Source of the DNA: Streptococcus porci DSM 23759
GTDB taxonomy: Bacteria; Bacillota; Bacilli; Lactobacillales; Streptococcaceae
Length of the DNA stretch: 64,000 nt
NCBI RefSeq assembly: GCF_000423765.1
Contig: NZ_AUIP01000010.1
Span: forward strand, 40,268-104,267
Direction: 5' to 3'
Shown here: piece by piece, positions 56,469 to 64,000 of the stretch
Layout: each line of letters opens with the position of its first letter
Position numbering within the stretch: position 1 is the stretch's first letter
The notes under the pieces: generated by a model
Databases searched by the model: none
What the model was told of the DNA's origin: nothing
The model's input: the letters and a program-made list of their open reading frames with translations, nothing else
Program-made: the position numbers and the translations under genes

Positions 56469-56826
56469 TGTTGTTCAATTGAATAACGACTTTATTCAGA
56501 ATGAAAATCAGCGTCGTCGCTATGAGGAAGAAGAACTCAGTAAACGTCATCGTTTTATTGGTATTATCATGGTAATCATCGTCCTTCTTTTTGTCTTACC
56601 TACTTACAATTTGATTTCCAGTTATGTAGATTTGCAAGAAAAAAAGGCTACCATTGTTCAGCTTAAGGATGATGTTGAAGATTTAACAAAGCAGATGAAT
56701 GAAAAACAAGATTTGGCTAAGCAGTTGAAAAACGAAGATTTCATTCTCAAATACGCGCGAGCTAAATACTATTACATAAGGGATGGAGAAGTAGTTTATT
56801 CCACACCAGACCTACTACCAAAATAA
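56452..56826 (+). CDS. divIC: Septum formation initiator DivIC
   Basis: A 124-residue bitopic protein: short cytoplasmic N-terminus, one membrane helix ([21 protein letters not shown], about 36-56), and an extracellular coiled coil ([22 protein letters not shown]) ending in a FtsB/DivIC-type domain with [13 protein letters not shown]. It works with FtsL and DivIB in the divisome. Overlaps rqcP and touches the next small gene. Confidence 0.93.
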   Translation: MSKKPSVVQLNNDFIQNENQRRRYEEEELSKRHRFIGIIMVIIVLLFVLPTYNLISSYVDLQEKKATIVQLKDDVEDLTKQMNEKQDLAKQLKNEDFILKYARAKYYYIRDGEVVYSTPDLLPK

Positions 56827-56969
56827 TGGATAACTTAATTAAAACAGTAGAAATTTTTCTAGCTCATTCAGAAGAAAAGCTGGAAGAACTAGCAGAAAAA
56901 AATCAAGCTTTAAAAACAGAACGTAATCAGACTGAAATCGTTACTAAAGTCAGACACAATAAAAAATAA
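56826..56969 (+). CDS. Conserved 47-residue small protein
   Basis: ATG at 56826 shares one base with the divIC stop codon. The product begins [22 protein letters not shown] and ends VTKVRHNKK; it is a charged, probably single amphipathic helix with coiled-coil heptads. A small gene sits at the same place in other streptococcal origin regions, supporting that it is real. No ribosome site of its own: translation by reinitiation after divIC. Function unknown, perhaps tied to division. Confidence 0.7.
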   Translation: MDNLIKTVEIFLAHSEEKLEELAEKNQALKTERNQTEIVTKVRHNKK

Positions 56970-56984
56970 TAAGGAGGGGAGAAA

Positions 56985-58268
56985 ATGAAGAAACTATTTG
57001 CTCTATTTTTAGTGCCAGTTTTTTTTGCTCCCCTAAAAATCGTTAGTACCGAGAAAAACGTCGAAGAGGCTCCTAATCAGGTTCAGTATCTTGTGACTCA
57101 GACGGTTACTAATCAGTTACTGGACTACACCAGTATTCCAGAGCACCCGAAAACTTTGACAGAAGTAGCAGTTTATTCAGACCCAGAGTTAAGTGATTTT
57201 TCAGATTTACTTCCTCCTGAGACGCCTCTTGAGATTACTGGTCTAATCTTAAACCAGCAGACGCTACCAGTTTTTGAATTATCAGATGGGACTTACCTAC
57301 CAGCAAGTCAGCAATTTGTCATTGATGATACGGTTTTAGCGGAAGTCTCTTTTGAAGATGATTTTTGGTTAGAAAAAGGCTTCGCTGTCTATCAAGAACC
57401 TTATTATATGGGAGCTCAGTCTTTGCCCACAAAACTTAAAACTTACACTAAGGTACATGTGACTAAGCAGGCACAGACCCTTGATGGAATTTATTACTAC
57501 ATCGACCAGCAGGGCTGGATTTCAGAAAACTTTTTATCAGCTACCGATAACCGTATAGAAAAAGTTCAAGAGCTGTTATCTAGTAAATACAATAAAGCAA
57601 AACTTTCTGTTTATGTGGAGCAACTAACAACTGGTGCATCTGCTGGAATCAATCAAGACAAGGTCATGTATTCTGCTAGCATCAGCAAATTACCTCTGCT
57701 TTACTATGTTCAAGAGCAGTTAAATCAAGGAAAGATATCTCTAAGCGACAAGGTAAAGTATGTGGCTAAAGTTCATGATTTCAAGGGAGCCTTTGATCCA
57801 ACTGGAAGCGGGTCTATCAGCAAAATAGCTGATAATAAGGACTACATTATTGAAGAATTAATGAAAAAAGTTGCTCAAGAATCAGACAACGTGGCTACCA
57901 ATATTTTAGCTTATTATGTAGCAGACCAATACGGAGCTGATTATCAAAATGTTATAGCAAACCTTGCGGACTGGAATATGGAAAAACGTGAAGTTTCATC
58001 TCAGACAGCAGCCAAGGTTATGTCAGCTATTTATAAACAAAATGGACAGATTGTTGATTATTTAACCCATACCCGATTTGATGATCAACGCATCTCCAAA
58101 TTTATTGACGCACCAGTCGCTCATAAAATTGGTGATGCCTATGATTTTCGTCACGATGTTGCTATAGTTTACACAGATGAACCCTTCATTTTGTCTATAT
58201 TTACAGAAAATACTAGCTACGATGATATTTCTGCCATCGCCAAGGATATTTACACCATTTTGAAATAA
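56985..58268 (+). CDS. Exported serine beta-lactamase-like protein
   Basis: A 427-residue secreted protein. Signal peptide (KKLFALFLVPVFFAPLKIV), an N-terminal SH3-like region, then a class A beta-lactamase fold from about 195: SxxK as SISK in YSASISKLPLLY, SDN in QESDNVATNIL, and HKIG in place of KTG. Homologues stand between divIC and tilS in streptococci; they are regarded as wall-related esterases/peptidases rather than resistance enzymes. AAGGAGGGG precedes the ATG. Overlaps tilS by one base. Confidence 0.88.
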   Translation: MKKLFALFLVPVFFAPLKIVSTEKNVEEAPNQVQYLVTQTVTNQLLDYTSIPEHPKTLTEVAVYSDPELSDFSDLLPPETPLEITGLILNQQTLPVFELSDGTYLPASQQFVIDDTVLAEVSFEDDFWLEKGFAVYQEPYYMGAQSLPTKLKTYTKVHVTKQAQTLDGIYYYIDQQGWISENFLSATDNRIEKVQELLSSKYNKAKLSVYVEQLTTGASAGINQDKVMYSASISKLPLLYYVQEQLNQGKISLSDKVKYVAKVHDFKGAFDPTGSGSISKIADNKDYIIEELMKKVAQESDNVATNILAYYVADQYGADYQNVIANLADWNMEKREVSSQTAAKVMSAIYKQNGQIVDYLTHTRFDDQRISKFIDAPVAHKIGDAYDFRHDVAIVYTDEPFILSIFTENTSYDDISAIAKDIYTILK

Positions 58269-59521
58269 TGTATCAGAAACTTTTACAAGAGGTCACCAAA
58301 AACCATCTTTTTGACCGCCATCAGAAGGTCCTAATAGCTCTCTCGGGTGGAGTAGATTCTATGAATCTGTTGCACTTTTTGTCTTTAAATCAAGAAAGCC
58401 TTGGTATCAGTTTAGGCATCGCCCACATCAACTATAAACAGCGTCCTGAGTCTGACAGTGAGGAGGACTACCTGCGTCAATTAGCAGAGACTTCAGGATT
58501 TCCTTTTTACTATTCACATTTCTCAGGGGCTTTTTCGGAAAAAGCTGCGCGTGATTTTCGCTATGCCTTTTTTAAAAAAATTATGATAGAAGAAGGTTAT
58601 ACCGCTTTGGTTACTGCTCATCACGCAGATGATCAGGCTGAAACCATGCTTTTAAAACTTCTTCGCGGAAGCAGGCTTCGTCATTTGACAGGAATCAAGG
58701 CTGTTCAAGAGTTTGGTCCAGGTCAACTCATTCGACCTTTTTTGACAGTTAAAAAATCCCAACTTCCAAATGTTTTTCATTTTGAAGATAGTTCAAATAA
58801 AAGTTTGAATTACCTAAGGAACCGCATCAGGCATGACTACCTACCAAATCTTGAAAAAGAAAATCCAAAGTTTTCTACTTACTTGACGGAATTGGCTAGA
58901 GAAAATCAAATATTCCAATCAGCCTTGTCTGAATTAACCAGAAATATGGACGTGACAGACCTAACTTTTTTTCAATCACAAAGTCCAGCTCTAAAAGAGG
59001 TATTACTAGGAGAATATCTAGAACATTTTCCAGACTTACAAGTCTCTAAGGCGCAATTTTTAGACCTGTTAGCCCATTTAGAAAACAAAAAGTCTTATCA
59101 GATTCCCCTCAAAAAGGATTATGAGCTAGTGAAAAACTCTCAACGGTTCACTATTCAAAAAATCAGCCCTAGGACCGATAGCACTCTAACTTCTAAAGTG
59201 CTAAAATTTCAAGAAACCTTAGTTTTTCAGGGGTTTCAATTTTCATTTCATGAAAAAGGAGATGGAATAGCTCTTTTTAGTCGAGCACCCTTGACTCTAA
59301 GAGGTCGACAAATGCATGATAAAATTGATTTTGGGACTTTTTCAAAAAAACTGCGCAGGCTTTTTATTGATGAAAAGATTCCTCAAAACGAACGAAATCA
59401 AGCCATCGTCGGCGAGCAAGAAGGTCAGATTATATTTGTGCAAACAGCTAATAATCTTTATTTGAGAAAATTTGCTGAAAGTGATACAATGAAAGCTACG
59501 TTATATATTCAAAAACTATAA
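58268..59521 (+). CDS. tilS: tRNA(Ile)-lysidine synthase
   Basis: A 417-residue enzyme making lysidine at C34 of tRNA-Ile2 so that it reads AUA. PP-loop ALSGGVDSMNLLHFL, TAHHADDQAETMLLKLLRGS, and the C-terminal TilS domains. Essential. Begins within the stop of the preceding gene; hpt follows after 10 bp. Confidence 0.96.
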   Translation: MYQKLLQEVTKNHLFDRHQKVLIALSGGVDSMNLLHFLSLNQESLGISLGIAHINYKQRPESDSEEDYLRQLAETSGFPFYYSHFSGAFSEKAARDFRYAFFKKIMIEEGYTALVTAHHADDQAETMLLKLLRGSRLRHLTGIKAVQEFGPGQLIRPFLTVKKSQLPNVFHFEDSSNKSLNYLRNRIRHDYLPNLEKENPKFSTYLTELARENQIFQSALSELTRNMDVTDLTFFQSQSPALKEVLLGEYLEHFPDLQVSKAQFLDLLAHLENKKSYQIPLKKDYELVKNSQRFTIQKISPRTDSTLTSKVLKFQETLVFQGFQFSFHEKGDGIALFSRAPLTLRGRQMHDKIDFGTFSKKLRRLFIDEKIPQNERNQAIVGEQEGQIIFVQTANNLYLRKFAESDTMKATLYIQKL

Positions 59522-59531
59522 AAGGTGAGGC

Positions 59532-60074
59532 ATGTTAGAGCAAGATATTAAGAAAGTTCTCTTCTCAGAAGAAGATATTACAACAAAGTGTAAAGAGCTT
59601 GGCGCTCAACTAACAAAGGATTATGCTGGGAAAAACCCTCTTTTAGTTGGTGTTTTGAAAGGTGCTGTGCCTTTCATGGCTGAGCTAGTTAAACATATTG
59701 ATACTCAGGTTGAGATGGACTTCATGGTTGTTTCAAGCTACCATGGTGGTACAAGTTCAAGTGGTGAAGTTAAGATTTTAAAAGACGTTGATACGAACGT
59801 TGAAGGTCGCGATGTCATCTTTATTGAAGATATTATTGATACAGGTCGCACTCTTCTTTATCTGCGTGATATGTTCAAATACCGCAAAGCAAAATCAGTC
59901 AAGATCGCTACCCTTTTTGATAAACCAGAAGGCCGTGTTGTTGAAATTGATGCTGACTATGTTTGCTACAATGTTCCAAATGAATTTATCGTCGGTTTTG
60001 GACTTGATTACGCTGAAAATTACCGTAATCTACCGTACGTAGGTGTCCTAAAAGAGGAAATTTACAACAAATAA
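59532..60074 (+). CDS. hpt: Hypoxanthine-guanine phosphoribosyltransferase
   Basis: A 180-residue purine salvage enzyme. PRPP motif [17 protein letters not shown], flexible loop [15 protein letters not shown] and C-terminal [20 protein letters not shown]. In Firmicutes Hpt can interact with FtsH, encoded next. AAGGTGAGG precedes the ATG. Confidence 0.97.
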   Translation: MLEQDIKKVLFSEEDITTKCKELGAQLTKDYAGKNPLLVGVLKGAVPFMAELVKHIDTQVEMDFMVVSSYHGGTSSSGEVKILKDVDTNVEGRDVIFIEDIIDTGRTLLYLRDMFKYRKAKSVKIATLFDKPEGRVVEIDADYVCYNVPNEFIVGFGLDYAENYRNLPYVGVLKEEIYNK

Positions 60075-60084
60075 GAGAGAATAG

Positions 60085-62043
60085 ATGAATAATAAAAAAC
60101 CAAATGGGCTCATGCGCAATTCCTTTGTAACTATTTTGTTGCTAGTGACAGCTATTTTTAGCTTTCAGTTCTTATTTAGCGACTTGAGTGCAGCGAGCCA
60201 AAAAATTAACTACTCAACTCTGGTCAAACAGCTAGAGTCAGGAAAAATTAAAACCATTACCTACCAACCAGATGGAGCGATTGTTACTGTTTCAGGAACT
60301 TATACAAAAGCTCAAGAAGTTGAAACAGACAACTCATTCCCTTTCCTTGGTAACCGTACAACAAAAGTAACAAATTTCACCAGCACACTACTTGCAAGCA
60401 ATGTTTCGCTTGAAAAATTGGAAACTGCTGCTGATAAAGCTGGTACAGAAATCACTGTTAAACAAGAAAGTTCAGTCGGCTCTTGGATTAGTACCCTATC
60501 CCTGTGGATTCCCATGGGAATTCTCATCTTCTTCATGTTTAATATGATGGGAGCAGGGCAGGGCCGTGGTGGTAATAATCCAATGAGCTTTGGTCGTAGT
60601 CGAGCGAGAACATCTAACAAGGATTCAATTAAGATTCGTTTTACAGACGTTGCAGGTGCTGAGGAGGAAAAACAAGAACTTGTTGAAGTGGTTGATTTCC
60701 TCAAAAATCCTAAAAAATATAAGGCGCTTGGAGCCCGTATTCCTAAAGGTGTTCTTCTTGAGGGACCTCCAGGAACGGGTAAAACTCTCCTCGCCAAGGC
60801 TGTTGCCGGTGAAGCTGGAGTACCCTTCTTCTCTATTTCAGGATCTGATTTTGTAGAAATGTTTGTCGGTGTTGGTGCAAGCCGTGTCCGTTCTCTTTTT
60901 GAAGATGCTAAGAAGGCAGAGCGTGCTATCATTTTCATTGATGAGATTGATGCTGTCGGTCGTCGTCGCGGTGCTGGTATGGGCGGAGGCAATGACGAAC
61001 GTGAACAAACCCTCAACCAGCTCTTAATCGAAATGGATGGCTTTGAAGGCAATGAAAATATTATTGTTATTGCTGCAACCAATCGTTCAGATGTTCTGGA
61101 TCCAGCGCTTCTTCGTCCAGGTCGCTTTGACCGTAAAATTTTGGTTGGTCAACCTGATGTCAAAGGACGTGAAGCTATCTTGCGGGTTCACGCTAAGAAT
61201 AAACCACTTGCTGACGACGTTGACCTTAAGGTTGTTGCCCAGCAAACTCCAGGATTCGTTGGTGCTGACCTTGAAAATGTCTTGAATGAGGCGGCACTTG
61301 TTGCAGCCCGTCGTGATAAGAAGAAAATTGATGCCTCTGACATTGATGAGGCAGAAGATCGTGTTATTGCAGGACCTGCTAAGAAAGACCGTCAGGTTTC
61401 CCAACGTGACCGTGAAATTGTGGCTTACCATGAGGCTGGTCACACCATCGTTGGACTTGTCTTATCAAATGCTCGTGATGTTCATAAGGTAACGATTGTT
61501 CCACGCGGTCGCGCTGGTGGCTATATGATTTCCCTTCCAAAAGAAGACCAAATGCTTCTTTCTAAGGAAAACATGCAGGAGCAATTAGCAGGGCTCATGG
61601 GTGGTCGTGTAGCTGAAGAAATTATCTTCAATGTTCAAACAACAGGTGCTTCAAATGACTTTGAACAAGCTAGCGCTATGGCGCGTGCCATGGTTACTGA
61701 ATATGGCATGAGTGAAAAACTTGGTCCAGTTCAGTATGCAGGTAGCCACGCTATGATGGCAGGACAATTATCACCAGAAAAAACTTACTCTGAAGAGACT
61801 GCACGCATGATAGATGATGAAGTTCGTGACCTTCTCAATGCTGCTCGTGATAAAGCAGCAGATATCATCAATCAAAACCGTGAGACTCACGCTTTGATTG
61901 CGCAAGCTTTATTGAAACATGAAACACTTGATGCCGCACAAATCAAATCTCTTTACGAAACAGGAAAAATGCCTGAAGATGTTGAAGAACAAGAAGTACG
62001 TGCCTTATCATACGATGAAATCAAAGAAAAAATGTCTGAATAA
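60085..62043 (+). CDS. ftsH: ATP-dependent zinc metalloprotease FtsH
   Basis: A 652-residue membrane AAA+ protease: helices near 12-32 and 135-155, Walker [14 protein letters not shown], Walker [35 protein letters not shown], and zinc site [11 protein letters not shown]. It degrades misassembled membrane proteins. Last gene of the rqcP-ftsH series; followed by a terminator. Confidence 0.98.
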   Translation: MNNKKPNGLMRNSFVTILLLVTAIFSFQFLFSDLSAASQKINYSTLVKQLESGKIKTITYQPDGAIVTVSGTYTKAQEVETDNSFPFLGNRTTKVTNFTSTLLASNVSLEKLETAADKAGTEITVKQESSVGSWISTLSLWIPMGILIFFMFNMMGAGQGRGGNNPMSFGRSRARTSNKDSIKIRFTDVAGAEEEKQELVEVVDFLKNPKKYKALGARIPKGVLLEGPPGTGKTLLAKAVAGEAGVPFFSISGSDFVEMFVGVGASRVRSLFEDAKKAERAIIFIDEIDAVGRRRGAGMGGGNDEREQTLNQLLIEMDGFEGNENIIVIAATNRSDVLDPALLRPGRFDRKILVGQPDVKGREAILRVHAKNKPLADDVDLKVVAQQTPGFVGADLENVLNEAALVAARRDKKKIDASDIDEAEDRVIAGPAKKDRQVSQRDREIVAYHEAGHTIVGLVLSNARDVHKVTIVPRGRAGGYMISLPKEDQMLLSKENMQEQLAGLMGGRVAEEIIFNVQTTGASNDFEQASAMARAMVTEYGMSEKLGPVQYAGSHAMMAGQLSPEKTYSEETARMIDDEVRDLLNAARDKAADIINQNRETHALIAQALLKHETLDAAQIKSLYETGKMPEDVEEQEVRALSYDEIKEKMSE

Positions 62044-62049
62044 TAATAA

Positions 62050-62076
62050 ATGAGTCTGTTTTACAGGCTCATTTTA
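62050..62076 (+). terminator. Terminator after ftsH
   Basis: ATGAGTCTGT and ACAGGCTCAT pair (one G-T) around TTT, followed by TTTAC. Confidence 0.7.
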
Positions 62077-62077
62077 C

Positions 62078-62107
62078 TTGTCACAACTGCTTTAACTATG
62101 GTACACT
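62078..62107 (+). promoter_or_regulatory. Promoter of the amino-acid permease
   Basis: TTGTCA (62078-62083), 18 bp, TACACT (62102-62107). The leader has a small hairpin TATCG/CGATA at about 62137-62153 of unknown role. Confidence 0.5.
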
Positions 62108-62189
62108 AAATAGGTTGCTATATTTTAGTCCTACAATTATCGTCTTTGGCGATATAAACATAATAAAAAAAGAGTTATAAAGGTATTTT

Positions 62190-63578
62190 ATGCAATTATT
62201 TAGAAAAAAAGTTAGCCAGAACATCAAAAGTCCGCTGAAACGCCATCTAGGTGTTACAGATTTAATTTTTCTTGGCTTGGGTTCTATGGTAGGGACTGGT
62301 ATCTTCACCATTACTGGTAAAGGTGCAGCTATCTACGCTGGTCCTGCTCTAGTCATCTCAATTATTATTTCTGCTATCGCAGTTGGCATTATCGCCCTTT
62401 TTTACGCTGAGTTTGCCTCACGGGTTCCTGGAAATGGAGGAGCTTATAACTACGTTTATGAAACGCTGGGAGAATTTCCAGCCTGGCTAGTTGGCTGGTA
62501 CATTATCATGGAGTTCATGACAGCTGTTTCGAGTGTTGCCGTAGGTTGGGCAGGTTACTTCAAAGGTGTTTTAGCTCATCAAGGAATCACATTACCAGCA
62601 GCTATCAATGGGACCTTTGATCCAGCAAAAGGTCAGTATCTTGATTTATTACCAATTTTAGTTGTTCTCGCTGTTACAGGTTTAGTTTTAATGAATTCAA
62701 AATCAGCTTTGCGATTTAATAGTGCCCTCGTGGTTCTAAAATTCTCAGCTCTAGCAATTTTTATCGGAGTAGGTGTTTTTTTCATTAACACAGGTAACTG
62801 GTCTGATTTTGCTCCGTACGGATTTGGGCAAATTTATGGCGGAAAAACAGGTATTATAGCCGGTGCATCACTTATGTTCTATGCCTTTTTGGGATTTGAG
62901 TCAATTTCAATGGCAGTTGACGAGGTTAAAGAGCCACAAAAAAATATTCCGAAAGGGATTATCCTCTCTCTCAGTATTGTAACAATCCTCTATATTATTG
63001 TCACACTGATTTTGACAGGTATGCTACCTTACACAGAACTAGGTGTTGATGATGCTGTTGCCTTCGCCTTGCGTCAGATTGGTTTAGATTGGGCAGGAAA
63101 TTACGTTTCAGTAGTTGCCATCCTCACACTGATTACAGTATGTATTTCAATGACCTATGCCCTTGCTCGTACAGTTTATAGTATTAGCCGTGACGGTCTT
63201 TTACCAAAATCGCTGAGCAAGGTAACTGAAAAACACAAAGTTCCTAAAAACGCTACTATCGCAGTTGGTATCTTATCCATGGTTTGTGCGGGTGTATTTC
63301 CGCTGACAACAATCGCAGAGTTCCTTAGTATCTGTACCCTAGCTTATTTAATTATCATGGCTATCGCCTTAATTAAATTACGTAAAGACAAGGGGTTGCC
63401 AAGTCAGTCAGAATTCAAAACACCGCTAGTACCATTTTTACCAATTTTATCTATTATCATCTGCTTGTCACTGATGAGTCAGTACCAAACTATTACTTGG
63501 TATGCCTTTGGGATCTCCACAATTATCGGAATTGCTATTTATTTTATTTACGGCTACAAAAATTCCAATGAAGCATAA
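62190..63578 (+). CDS. APC-family amino-acid permease
   Basis: A 462-residue transporter with 12 predicted helices. The first helix GLGSMVGTGIFTITGKGAAIYAGP holds the substrate-binding G-x-G, and FASRVPGNGGAYNYVYETLGEFPAWLVGW is typical of the cationic amino acid/YfnA-like group; FLGFESISMAVDEVKEPQKNIP follows. Exact substrate unclear. Same place next to ftsH and rRNA as in several streptococci. Confidence 0.9.
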   Translation: MQLFRKKVSQNIKSPLKRHLGVTDLIFLGLGSMVGTGIFTITGKGAAIYAGPALVISIIISAIAVGIIALFYAEFASRVPGNGGAYNYVYETLGEFPAWLVGWYIIMEFMTAVSSVAVGWAGYFKGVLAHQGITLPAAINGTFDPAKGQYLDLLPILVVLAVTGLVLMNSKSALRFNSALVVLKFSALAIFIGVGVFFINTGNWSDFAPYGFGQIYGGKTGIIAGASLMFYAFLGFESISMAVDEVKEPQKNIPKGIILSLSIVTILYIIVTLILTGMLPYTELGVDDAVAFALRQIGLDWAGNYVSVVAILTLITVCISMTYALARTVYSISRDGLLPKSLSKVTEKHKVPKNATIAVGILSMVCAGVFPLTTIAEFLSICTLAYLIIMAIALIKLRKDKGLPSQSEFKTPLVPFLPILSIIICLSLMSQYQTITWYAFGISTIIGIAIYFIYGYKNSNEA

Positions 63579-63587
63579 AAAGAAAAA

Positions 63588-63640
63588 CTTTCAGAGAAAT
63601 CAGGTAAGATTCCGGAATTTTTCTGAAAGTTTTTTTGCAA
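63588..63640 (+). terminator. Terminator after the permease
   Basis: AAAACTTTCAGA and TCTGAAAGTTTT form a 12-bp stem with a long loop containing a second small hairpin (TCCGGA), followed by TTT. Confidence 0.75.
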
Positions 63641-63655
63641 TTTTCAAAAAACCTC

Positions 63656-63684
63656 TTGACAGATGAAAAGAAATTCGGTAAGAT
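63656..63684 (+). promoter_or_regulatory. rRNA operon promoter P1
   Basis: TTGACA (63656-63661), 17 bp, TAAGAT (63679-63684). Confidence 0.8.
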
Positions 63685-63744
63685 ATATGAGTTGTCTTTT
63701 GAGAGGTAAAGCTCATGGGGTAATAAAAAAAATTAACAAAAGAG

Positions 63745-63773
63745 TTGACAAGTTTCAAGTTATTTGTTAGAAT
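63745..63773 (+). promoter_or_regulatory. rRNA operon promoter P2
   Basis: TTGACA (63745-63750), 17 bp, TAGAAT (63768-63773). The sequences just after the two -10 boxes are similar (GAGTTGTCT-N-TT ... GAGAGG at about 63690 and 63778), so the promoter unit looks duplicated. Confidence 0.8.
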
Positions 63774-63902
63774 ATAGGAGTTGTCTCTTAGGAGAGGGCC
63801 ATTGAAAACTGAACAAGACGAACCAAGTGCGGGTTACGCAAAGTAACCTGTCAAGAAACAATAAACGGATAAGCCAGAGTGTTTAGCCGGACAAACGATT
63901 AA

Positions 63903-64000
63903 TTTAATGAGAGTTTGATCCTGGCTCAGGACGAACGCTGGCGGCGTGCCTAATACATGCAAGTAGAACGCTGAAGGAGGTAGCTTGCTACTTCTGGATG
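63903..64000 (+). rRNA. 16S ribosomal RNA (5' end only)
   Basis: Contains AGAGTTTGATCCTGGCTCAG and the conserved GACGAACGCTGGCGGCGTGCC, then the first part of variable region V1. Start placed by comparison with the Escherichia coli numbering. About 130 nt of leader after P2. Runs off the window. Confidence 0.97.

Noticed and set aside
60312..61082. Long 256-codon open frame opposite ftsH
   Set aside because: Antisense shadow of a conserved gene with biased codons; no ribosome site and no family match.

Overview
This window is the origin-of-replication region of a Streptococcus chromosome. The evidence is the gene order rlmH-htrA-parB-dnaA-dnaN-(DUF951)-ychF-pth-mfd-...-tilS-hpt-ftsH-rRNA, the low G+C content, and streptococcal regulatory signatures (CiaR direct repeats, a WalR box, GlnR boxes, ECF and GatCAB-era housekeeping clusters). 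Only about 100 nt of 16S rRNA is visible and I do not assign a species. Almost all genes left of ~42.2 kb that belong to the core run leftward and those right of ~42.4 kb run rightward, as expected for two replichores diverging from oriC at 42.3-46.2 kb.

Layout. 0-9.9 kb is an accessory region: the start of a solute-binding lipoprotein gene, a leftward cluster with two family-3 glycoside hydrolases, a GtrA-like membrane protein and a family-2 glycosyltransferase, and a divergent LytTR response regulator/GHKL histidine kinase pair. 9.9-20 kb holds rpsD, a decayed VOC-family gene, veg, dnaB-rplI-gdpP, mnmG-NUDIX, a divergent HxlR regulator/SnoaL-like pair and mnmA. 20.1-22.9 kb is a rightward serine dehydratase operon with a phosphatase and a HAD protein. 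22.9-30.3 kb contains a WalR-boxed lysozyme-like wall protein and the long leftward run yfmF-yfmH-rodZ-pgsA-ecfA1-ecfA2-ecfT. 30.4-36.9 kb has yaaA-recF, guaB, a membrane metallophosphoesterase, trpS and a T-box leader followed by a broken GNAT acetyltransferase gene. 36.9-41.7 kb has a YitT protein, an ABC-F protein, an IS630-type remnant, two tRNA-Glu, one tRNA-Arg and a YoaK protein.

42.2-47.4 kb is the origin itself: three DnaA-box clusters (before htrA, before dnaA and between dnaA and dnaN), the last followed by a DnaA-trio-like CTA repeat, plus two parS sites at 26.25 and 36.73 kb. Immediately after dnaN is a CiaR-type promoter followed by an independent terminator, which reads as a Cia-dependent small RNA (csRNA). 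47.4-63.6 kb is the conserved rightward block ending in ftsH and an amino-acid permease, interrupted by a leftward amtB-glnB pair under GlnR boxes; amtB carries a frameshift and glnB an ATA in place of its start codon. The window ends in an rRNA operon with two tandem promoters.

The most informative signals beyond ordinary annotation are the csRNA candidate, the domain-permuted membrane-anchored GH3, the amtB/glnB lesions, the T-box with an embedded parS site and a dead first gene in front of trpS, and the DnaA-trio at the unwinding site. I found no CRISPR array, prophage or defence island.
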